64,000 nt of DNA. It comes from Xestospongia muta (Eukaryota; Porifera; Demospongiae; Haplosclerida; Petrosiidae). The DNA lies in assembly GCA_963693285.1 (NCBI GenBank), contig OY848924.1:1850144-1914143 (forward strand), in the 5' to 3' direction. Shown here one piece after another: positions 38,201 to 50,200 of this stretch; within the stretch, counting starts at the first letter, position 1; each line of letters begins with the position of its first letter. The translations under genes and the position numbers were made by a program. The notes below the pieces were generated by a model that was not told the DNA's origin, made no database searches, and saw only the letters and a program-made list of their open reading frames with translations.

Positions 38201-41200
38201 TTAAATTGTTTGTAACGTATTTCATCTTCACCACACTCACTTCTAGTATACATATACAAAATATAAATCCATTAAAAATAGAGTTTTGCAAAGAAGTATC
38301 AAAATTTGAACTCTCCAATTTTAATGGCATTACACTAACAGACCACAAGTACTATCAACAATACATATACTATAATCTGTACACTAACATGATCTGAACC
38401 ACTAATCAATCAGTATACTAACCTTTAATAAACCACCATGAACATTGACATTAGCACCTGATGTAAGTGCTACATTTACGTTATGCATATCACCATTTTC
38501 AGCTGAAGTCAAAAGTAAGTCATCCTGTTAAAATAAATAATATATTATAACTGTGACATGTACCCACATATAATTAGGTCATGTTTATAACATAACATAT
38601 AAGATCACTATGTCTATGTCATCATATGCAGTAAATATAATTATTATATCACTTACATTTCTAACTTGGTCCATATCTCCTCCAAAAGAACATAAGAGCT
38701 TAACAATGTTATCATGACCATACCAGTGTGCTATATGAAGTGGACTATTTCCACACTATAAAATGAAATAAATTTTTAAATAATAACAATAGATCTTATA
38801 TATATTTCACAAAATCACACATTACTAGCATAATGTGCACTATCAGGGACACATACATGTCACAAGAAAAAATCCATACTATATGTATTTCCATATATGA
38901 ATACAAATGATAAGTGTTTTATTGTTTTATCAATTTTGTGCTATAGCCTCTTACTAGGTGAGCTTTAAAAAGAATGTAAAAGCACATATGGAAATTTGTC
39001 TGTGTGTACAAGGTGTCACAAACTAGTGTCTCAGTTTCTTTGTATCATGCTGCAAAGAAAATGTCCATTCATTACTATTGTAACAGAATCTAAAAGAGTG
39101 ATAGAACATTCGTAACAAGACTCTAGCATCTTTCCAAGTCTAAGATTACAAAGAGCACATCTTTTGAAATAAAAATAATACATTATTCCACTGTTTCTAT
39201 CTCTTTGATTATAAAACCTTCCATAACCTCTATGATTATAAAACCCTCCATAATTTTATCATCTCTACAAATATAACAGTAGACTCTGATAAGTAAATAT
39301 AGGATCTAATAATATACAAGATAATTTAAACTCTTTTAGATCATAGAGACTAGAAAGAAGTGAAATGTATGACCAGTGTACCATTGGACCATCATTATAT
39401 GATTACTTTGTCAGCAACTTGTTGACATCATAAATCAAAATATATTACAAAATGTATACTACTTAAATGAAGAGACTGTTTTGTAGTTTAAAGAAAAGGA
39501 ACTTGATCTTTCAAGCAAACAAGCTACTAATGTAGTAGGCAATAATTACAAGCTTACAATGTACAGATGGCAAAATAATATCTTAGTAACATCATATGTA
39601 CATGTACTTTGTTTGTATGAGTACATTCCTAGTCAACAAGGATATATTTATATCATACAACAGTTCACAGTCAACTGTATGCACTACAACATGTCTTATT
39701 TATATTAATATATAGTGATGTGAAAAATAAATATTGTAGTACATACAAGTATTGAGACATAACTGAATCTTTAACATTTACTCACTAATAAGACAACGAG
39801 GGATATAGTGCTGAGAATTTTTATTACAATTAAACTGTGATTATATTATGTTATTTGCTTATATCATGCTTATATTATGTTATTTGCTTATACCACACAG
39901 TGCACTATGTAGTTCTTTTGTATATTTGTATTCAAAATGGTTAACAAGATGTCTTTCTTCACTATCTATAGTGAGTACAGGCCTGTTACTGTGTTATTTT
40001 TACAGCAGGCTGTGGCATTGTGATGAAAAATAATCACAAACGTTGTGGTATATTATTTGCCATAGTAACAGTTGTTATGGTGACATAGATGCTGTTTATA
40101 TAGTCATTATTGCTATGGTAACTAGTATGCTGATGCTGTAGTAAATTATGAGCTGTTGTTTTTCTATGGATTAAATGATTTCTTGTATTTTGTGATTTCA
40201 TATGTACCATTGGTATTGAAATTCATAAATGTTTCATGATGACTGATGAATACATATAAATTGAACATCTAGCTAGTGTGTTTTGGTATTGTTTGACAAT
40301 AAATGGTTTTCTGTCAAAATATAGTGACAAAACTCTATACTATTGGGTAGAAACTAGATATTTACTTACTTGCCAATTAAGCATATAATCAAGATCTGGT
40401 AAAGAGTAGTTGTCATTAATAAATATTTTATAGGTTTTTAGAGTGTTTGCAAAAATTAAAAACATAAAGCTACAAATTTGTCTTAAAACAACAGTTCACT
40501 CAATTATCATAATGTTATAAGTAATAATGATATAGTAGTATAATTATTACCATGGAAGTTGTTGCTATGGTGATGAATACACAAACACATATCATATACC
40601 AAGAATTATTGGCGACGATAAAATTTGGTGGAATTGTAAAAATTAATATTTGGCATGATTAAATTTGATGAATTTAGCACGTCTTGTTACCACACCCACT
40701 TTAATGAAATCTGTTGTTAGAGGCTACCACATGTACAAATGTGTGCATGTGGCAACTATGTGATAATTTTGACTGTTATTTAATTTGGTGATTTTTTTAA
40801 ATTTACCAATTTGCCAAATTTTATCTGTCATCAATAAATCCCAGTATATGGTATTTGCTCTATAGTAACAGTTGTTATGGCAGCTATTACTATGACAGTT
40901 GTTGTTGCTATAGTAATAGTTGCTATTGTGAGATACATGCTGTTGTTAGAGTAATTGTTACTTTGGTGACGTACATTCTTTTGCTTAGTAATTGTTTCTA
41001 TGGTGACATAAGTGCTGTTGCTATATTAAATTATGTGGATTATTTGATTCCTAGGAAATTTTGAATAAATGTGACCATAAATATGAAAAAGGTACTTAAC
41101 ATCCAAATGAATTTCGAACAAATACTTGTGTCAAAACGGTTCTTACACATCCATCTTGAGCAGGAAATTAATGTAATTTAGTACTTATAAAAGTCAATCA

Positions 41201-44200
41201 TTCTGCTTGTCACATACAGAATATTAATAACTTTTCGTTCAAGATGATCCCATGGCAACAATTTATTCAAAAGAGTGCTTTCAAAATCTGTTTGCACTTA
41301 GGTACCATTTTCATATCTATTGCCACAAATGTTTGCCTATATGTGGTTACTACACAGCCACTTTATACTAACATGTATATTTGGTGTACATTATTTATAA
41401 AATGATCATGTAGCAAATGCAAATAGAACATTAGTTCAAAATTCTTAGGAACAACGTGTGGTTTTCAATAAATAATGCAATAATTATGCTCATTCATATT
41501 ATTTCTAAACTATAATATCTGACTTCATTAATGGTATTATGACTAACAGACAGTAACCTTGAACACTGTTTGGTAGTTCTTGTGTTATATATATATATAA
41601 TAGCCTTGTTACAAGTCATATAATGAAAGTACCATTTTAGTATGTTCACATAATGACTTAATTAAGTTCATCAATAATAATAATTTGTATTATTATTCAA
41701 ATATTTTGTAAAAATTATTAATAGAATCATGATCTGGTAAAGAACAGTTGCCGTAGAATGTAGGTTCCTAATTATATCAGTAATACACCTCAAATCATGT
41801 GTCTTATTGATTTATTAACTTCATATGAAGTAATTGGAACTATTTGATGGTCAAAATTTGGTCCAATGATATGTTTTGTAATACAATTACTATAACTTAC
41901 ATTATCGATAGTGTTGACATCAGCTTGTCCAACTTCAATTAGGAATTTTACTATGTCAGCATGACCATTCTTTGCTGCATAATGTGCAGGTGTACGTCCT
42001 AACTAGAAACATAAGAGACAAAGTTATTTAATTACAAAATAACATAAACTATTAGACAGTAAACTATATAGTCAACGGAACCAGTCATCAGTACATATCA
42101 TCATAATGATTCTATTAAACTGTATAATACAAGAAGTAACCCTACAACATACTCTACATATTCAATACAAACTAGTAATAGCAGCTAACATTTGTGACAA
42201 ACAAACTGTAGTAGTAACAAATTCTCTTTATTAGTTCTATCTCATTCCATGATGTCACTATATGATATTATTATTGAGTCACTAAACAAGCTAACATATT
42301 AAGACACACAAATTCTATATTAAAGAAAAACAATACAAGCACATGAAGAAAACCACGTTACAAAGCACACACCTTGACTTTTCTAAAGAATTATGATATC
42401 ATTTTATGTGAACTTAATTGGGAAAACAACACATGATGCACTAAGAAATTTTGAAAAAATATTTGTGTATATGTAGGTTGCTACGCAGCCACTTTGTACT
42501 GGATGTTTACCAAATTTGGTATCCTAGTAATATATTGATTATCTTCCTGGTTACAATATTTGGTATACATTCTAAACATAATGATCACATAGAACATGCA
42601 TATAAACTGTTTACTTAAAATTCTTTAGCATAATGTGTGGTTTTTATTAAATAATGTCATCATTATGCTCTTTCATTTTATTTCTAAACTACAACATCCG
42701 ACTTCATTAATAATATCATGACTAACAGACAGTAACCTTGAACATTGTTTGGTAGTTCTTGTGTTATATATATAGAATAGCCTTGTTACAAGTTACATAA
42801 TGAAAGTACCATTTTACTGTGTTTACATAATGACTTAATTAAGTTCATCAATAATAATAATTTGTATTATTATTCAAATATTTTGTAAAAATTATTAATA
42901 CAATCAAGATCTGGTAAAGAACAGTTGCTATAGAATGTAGGTTTCTTATTGAATCAGTAATACACCTAAAATCATGTGTCTTATTGATTTATTAACCTCA
43001 TATGAAGTAATTGGAACTATTTGATCATCAAAATTTGGTCCAATGATATGTTTTGTAATACAATTACTGTGACTTACTATTGAATCCTTAGTGTTGACAT
43101 CAGCTTGTCCAACTTCAATTAGGAATTTTACTATGTCAGCATGACCATTCTTTGCTGCATAATGTGCAGGTGTACGTCCTAACTAGAAACATAAGAGACA
43201 AAGTTATTTAATTACAAAAGGACATAAACTATTAGACAGTAAACTATATAGTCAATGGAACCAGTCATCAGTACACATCATCATAATAATTCTATAACAC
43301 TGTATAATACAAGAAGTAATACTAGAACATACTCTACATATTCAATACAAACTACTAATAGCAGCTAACATTAGTGAAAAACAAACTGTAGTAGTAACAT
43401 ATTCTCTTTATTAGCTCTATCTCGTTCCATGATGTCACTATATGACATTATTATTGAGTCACTAAACAAGCTAACATATTAATATACACAAATTCTATAT
43501 TAGAGAAAAACTATACAAGCAAATGAAGAATACCACATTACAAACCACACCCCTTGACTCTATTCATAATACAAACCTTGTCACAAATATTGGGGTCTGC
43601 CTTAGCTCTTAAGAGTAACTGAATTATCTCAATGTGTCCTCTACTTGAAGCATAATGCAAAGCACTCTGATGATCCTAGAGAAAGAATAAAACTAAATAA
43701 TGTGGCTAGAAATTAATTATTAATAAATATTTAATACTACAAAAAATTTTCAAAATTTTCTAACCCTTGCTAATGAAAGTTAACAGACAAAGGAGACATC
43801 ATTACTGTATATAAATAACTAACATATAATAGGTAGTATTGGTGACATTATATTTTAACATTTCTAATATAGGCAGCTCTCCAATATAGACATCACTCCT
43901 GTCAATACATATGTTTGCCTGTTCTAATAATAATAGGCACCCTCTGACTTCATAATTAATTTTACGAGCACCTAATTAATTAAAATTGAAATAGACTAAA
44001 CTTTCTGTTGTAGGCTATAACAATTTATATTTTGTCAGTTCGGACCAGCAGATGTAGCAGAAACTGTTGATACCAAGAAATTCCGGCTTATTAATTAGTT
44101 ACAATAACTTGCTACTCTTTAAAAGGGTAGAAAACCTGAATGAAAGACATTGAAATGACAATTTAGGATCACCAGTTGTGATAACAGTTGAATAAGAATG

Positions 44201-47200
44201 CTAGTTCATGTTGTCTGTATCATGTTTACTGATAAAAATAAGAAAGTGATACTTTTATAGACATGATAGCCTATGACTACTTCATCTTTCTCACTGCCGA
44301 ACTGGTAAATTTTATTTCAACTATTCACACAATTCCATATAATCATGTAAGTAGATGATACCACAATTCAGGTGCCCTTTTCTTCTAAACTTTATTTTCC
44401 TACTCTAATAATAGGCACCTTGACTATAACATTATTTTAAGGTGTCCTTACATTAATATAACATGTAGTTATGAAAACTATACTAAATGTCTCCAAATAA
44501 AGCTCATTAATATATTGTTGTTACTTAAAATAAACCACACCTACTACCAAGTTTTGTTATATGGAATTTTTTAAATTTTTTATCTGTTATACAGAGACAT
44601 CAGAAATGATATGACTGGAAAAGGAGTGACCTCACCACTTTCAACAGCCATGAATAAAAATCTTTCTTTGAATTACTTAGTTCAGTCTGTTGTAATAAAC
44701 CTTCTCACATTCAATTTTTGATTGACTTCAACAATCAATGTAATTATAACTCCACATACCAATGATCCATTTTGAAAAAAAATTTTCTTAAATCATTTGA
44801 TTGATTTGTATATACAAATATTATACAAATGTGTTTTTAACAACTCACATTCCTTTAGAGTTTGTCCTAGCAAACTTAAACTACTCAACTTCTCCTCACA
44901 TCACCTACATATTTGTGGCACTTGGTCTTATCACTATATTATTGATGATGTTTCTGTTAGATACTTATCCAGTCATAGAATATACCAAAAAGGTAGAAGC
45001 TTTCCTTAGTATAAATTGTTATGATCTCAGTACCCAGAGAAAATATATAAATTTACTGTTCAATCATGTCAATCAATTGTCACAGAATGTAGATTTGTTG
45101 TTAGAGACTGAATATCGTGTTTACCTGTATCTCATGACATGATGACTCAATATTATTAATCATAGATATCCCATTGCTATTACTTCTTAAATTAGTTTGT
45201 ATTATATGTAGTTTAATATCAATAAACCAATGTTCAATGAAATAAATGTTTCTTAAATTGTTTGTAAAGTATTTTAACTTCACCACACCCATTTCAAATA
45301 TGCATATACAAATGTAAATCCATTAAAAATAGAGTTTTGCAAAGAAATATCAAAATTTGAACTCTCCAATTTTAATGGCATTACACTAACAGACCACAAG
45401 TACTATCAACAATACATATACTATAATCTGTACACTAACATGATCTGAACTACTAATCAATCAGTATACTAACCATTAATAAATCATCATCAACATTGAC
45501 ATTAGCACCTGATGCAAGTGCTACATTTACGTTATGCATATCACCATTTCTAGCTGAAGTCAAAAGTAAGTCATCCTGTTAAAATAAATAATATATTATA
45601 ATTATAACATGTACCCACATTAGTGTTGCACTGATATATGAATTGGTATCAGTATCGGTACTGTTGTCACAATAATTTTAATTATTGGTATCATTTACTT
45701 CATGTTAGATAATTCATAAAACCGATCAATAAACACATGCATTTGTGGAAGCCATATTATACTTCACGTGATCAATCATTACCATTGATCATGTGAGGTA
45801 TAATATGCCATTGATTCAATGGCGGATAAACAAAAAATAACAAGTGCTGTTTGGAAGCATTTCATTGTAACAGACTAACAGCAACCAATGAATGCAAAGC
45901 AAGCTGTTTGTTTTGTGACTGTGTGGTTCCTAGAGGTGGAAGTTCAGTTAAAGGTTAAACTACTTCCAACTTGTGGCAACACTTTGAGACAAAACATCCA
46001 GTTGAGTACATGGCTGTCAAAATTGACCAGGAGAGTGGGAAAGGCGCAAAAAGGCAACTAACAATGGCAAAATCAATAGAGAAAACATGATCTTTTGAGT
46101 TTGACCATGCTAGATCTCAACAGATTCACAGGGCAATCGAAGAGATGATTGCTGTAGACAAGGAACCATTTTCTATTGTGGAACATGATGGTTGTAATTG
46201 CCTACTAAAGTTGATAGAGCCTCAGTATAAAAACACCCTTGTCAAAATACTCCTCTGAAATGCTTATACCTAAGATGCATCAAAAAGTCAGTGAAAAGGT
46301 GAGAGTTTCCCTGTTAAATATTGATAGTTTATCTATTACCACTGACATATGGAGCTCTGTGGCTCAAGAATCATACATCAGTTTAACCTGTCATTCAATA
46401 ACAAAAGAGTTTCAATATCAACATATGTGTCTACATGCTGCTCCATTCAATGAACAACACACAGGTGAGCACATAGTAACCATGCTCATCAAATGTTTAC
46501 AGAGTTGGAATTTATCTGAGAAGCTACATGTTGTTGTAAGAGATAATGGCAGTAACTTTGTTGCTGGTCTTAGAGATTATGGAATTCCTAACATATCTTG
46601 TCTAGCCTATACACTACAGTTGATAGTAAAGGATGGATGCCTGGTACAATCTACAGTTACATTGCTCACTGCAAGAGTGCACAAATTAGTCACAAACTAT
46701 AAGCACTCCAATGTTGCTTTGCAGGCATTGTTTAAAACTCAGGAGCAACTTGGTATGTCTAAAAATAGACTGATCCAAAACAAACTTACAGAGTGGAACA
46801 TTACCTTTTAGATGCTGCAAAGACTGCTCGAACAAAAGAAAACTGTTATTGCAACCAGTGTAGAGTTAGATGTTCCCGTTGAACTCACTAATGCTCAGTG
46901 GTTGTTGTCTGAGAAAGCAGTGAAGATACTACAGGTCTATGAAGAGGGAACAAGAGTAGCTAGTGGCAATTACTCTACAGTTTCTGTTATCATCTCAGTT
47001 GTAAACAGCATACATAAGTTTCTAGAAATCCCAAATTCTGATCATGGAGTGAAAAGGATGAAGGATGAGATGCTTGCATCACTTAAACGTCACTACCAGG
47101 ACAGGGAATCTAACAAATACATTGTTGTAGCAACTGTCTTTAGATCCAACATTTAAGGACAAGGTATTCTCTTCAATGTCATCTGCAATGATAGCAAAGC

Positions 47201-50200
47201 AGATGCTACATCTTATACAAAGCTGAACCACAGAAAAATGACCTTCCTTCTGATAGAGTTAGCACACAACAAACTGTAACTGAAACATTCACTGAAGGAG
47301 GTAGTGATGCTGGTCAATTTTCTCTTTTGTGGAGCTTCTGTAGAGAGTTAATAGCAGATCAGTCCCAAAGGTCACTAGAGTTTGCAGAATCTGAAGTTGA
47401 GCAGTATTTTAAAGAGCCTAACATAATGATTCAAAATCTGAATCATTTTCTTACTGGAAAAGTAGAGCATCACAATGGCCAATCCTGAGACTATTAGCAC
47501 GACAATATTTAAGTGCTTCACTTGCTTCAGTTGCTTCTGAAAGGTTATTCAGCAGTGCATCAGACATATGTACTAACTCAGGAAACTGCCTCTTACCAAA
47601 AAAGGGTTGAGAAATTATTTTTTAAACCAAAATTTGCGATTTGTTAATTATGACTATTAGATTTAATTGTTTTATATATTTGTTTCTTTCTTCCTCTTCT
47701 TTTTCTATACATCATTTTGTTTTGAATATCGGATAAGATATCAGTGAAAATTTAAACATATTTATCAGTATTGAATATATCAGTAAACAATAGTATTGGT
47801 GGAACACAAACCCACATATAATTAGGTTAAGTTTATAATATACCATAGCATATACAATCACTATGTCCATGTCATCATATGCAGTAAATATATTATTATA
47901 TCACTTACATTTCTAACTTGGTCCATATCTCCTCCAAAAGAACATAAGAGCTTAACTATCTTATTATGACCATACCAGTGTGCTAGATGAAGTGGACTAT
48001 TTCCCCACTATAAAATGAAATAAATTGTTTAGTAATAACAATAGATCTTATTTATATTACACAAGATCACACATTACTAGCATAATGTGCACTATCAGGG
48101 ACACATACATGTCACAAGAAAAAATCTAACTTCCATACTATATGTATTTTCATAGATGGATACAAATGATAAGTGTTTTATTGTTTTATCAATTTTGGGC
48201 TATAACCTCTTACTAGATGAGCTTCAAAAAGAATATAAAAAGCACATGGAGAAATTTGTCTGTGTGTACAAGGTGTCACAAACTAGTGTCTCAATTTCTT
48301 TGTATCATGCTGCAAGGAAAGCTCCATTCGTTACTATTGTAATATGATCTAAAATAGTGATAGAAGATTTACAACAAGACTCTAGCATCTTTCCAAGCCT
48401 AAGATTAGTTTTTATGTTCTGACAGAGAGCTCATATTTTGAAATAAAAATAATACATTATTCAACTGTTTCTATCTCTTTGATTACAAAAGTCTCATAAC
48501 CTTTAAGTCATATTTCTTTAAACAGTCTTTGGTGTGCAAGTCTTCTTCTTTGTTTCTTCAATTTCCATAACATCGCTAATAGTAATTATATTCATTGTTT
48601 CTGTGACATACTTAACAATACCTGCACTATAACTGTGAACTAAACTGTATATTCCTTATATGGAATAATCACTGACCATGTTTCAATATACATAGTGGTT
48701 AAGAAACACATAATATTTGTTGAACACTCATGTACATGTACATGTATATTATTATAATGTCTTGTACTGATATAATACATAATAATAGTATTATATACAT
48801 GCACATGGAGTGAACACAATACACAAGTACATGGAATATAAACCATCTCTATACATAATACAAACCTTGTCACAAATATTGGGGTCTGCCTTAGCTCTTA
48901 AGAGTAACTGAACTATCTCAATGTGTCTTGCACTTGAAGCATAATGCAAAGAAGTCTGATGATCCTATAGAAAGAATAAATAGTAAATAATGTGGCTACA
49001 AATTAACTACTAATAACTATTCAATACTACAATAGATAACACTGCTAAGTAATTATATTTATTGATTCTATGACTTACAGTACTTGCACTATGACTGTGA
49101 ACTTAAGTGTATATTCCTTATATGGAAAAATCAATGAACATGCTTCAATATACAGTGGTAAGGACACAAACATAACAGCTGTTGAACACTCATCCATAAT
49201 ACTCATGTGTTTCTGTACTATTGTACAAATATTAAACTAATTGGACCTTAATTTCCTCTTGTTCATACTGAAATAAAGTTTTGAAAAGTAGCCAAGCTTT
49301 GCTTATGAATGACAATAGACAATTGAGATATCTCCTGTACTGATATGTACAATTACCATGTTGTAGCTTTATTGGTAACATTATATTTTAATATTTCTAA
49401 TATAAGCACCACTCCAATATAAACAAAGTTCTGTCTATACATACATTTACCTGTTCTAATAATAAGCACATACTGGCTTCATAATTAATTTTACCAACTG
49501 TTTAATTAATTAGGATTGAGATAAACTAAAGTTTCTGTTATGGACTAGAACAAATGTATTTGGCAGTTTTGGACTAAGAAAATACATCAGAAACTTTTGA
49601 CATAAAGGAGATCTGGTTTGTTAACTTAATAGAATACCTTGCTACTCTCTAAAAGAGTATAGTGCCAAAGTAAAAGACATCAAAATGACAATTTACTTTC
49701 AAACGTTAGGGCAGGAATTATATAAGATTGTTGGTTCTTGTTGTCTGTATCATGTTTAGTGATTTACAAGTACATGTATATTATCATAATATCTTGTACT
49801 GATATAATACATAATAATAGTATTAAATACATGTACATGGACTGAATACAATACACATGTACATGGAAAATATAGCATCTCTGCACATAATACAAACCTT
49901 GTTACAAATATTAGGGTCTGAATTAGCTGTTAAGAACACTTACTCATAATGCTCATGTGTTTCTGGTACTATTGTACAAATATTAAACCAGTAAGAATTT
50001 AATTTCCTCTTGTCGACAGCAAAATAAAGTTTTGAAAAGTAGCCAAGCTTTGCTTATGAATGACAATAGAGAAATGAGATATCTCCTGTACTGATATGTA
50101 CAATTACCATGCTGTAGCTTTATTATTCACTGACTAGTGACTAAATGACTAAAACAACTCTTTATATATAGAATAGTCAAGAGCTTTCTTCATACACACA

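Larger units (their letters stand above)
24400..43560 (-). repeat. Tandem array of eight ankyrin-exon cassettes
   Basis: Each basic unit is about 0.95-1.2 kb and reads, on the + strand: exon; a conserved run starting cataagagacaaagttattt; tgatgtcacta and caagctaaca; a segment around ggttgctac; gtttgttagttcttgtg with a TA-run; caagatctggtaaagaacag; and aatttggtccaatgat just before the next exon. Exons sit at 25217, 26165, 28459, 32055, 33599, 36658, 41901 and 43078. Some units carry an extra 2-3 kb segment (next entry). Introns are as similar as exons, so copies are young or homogenised. This block supplies nearly half of the ankyrin repeats of the protein. Confidence 0.92.

Noticed and set aside
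43577..43675. Reading the ankyrin exons as several separate small genes
   Set aside because: None has its own start or stop, all have splice sites on both sides, and every one joins in phase 0 into a single long frame.
48156..48347. 63-codon plus-strand ORF
   Set aside because: The paralogous segment near 38.9 kb has in-frame stops, so the frame is probably chance.
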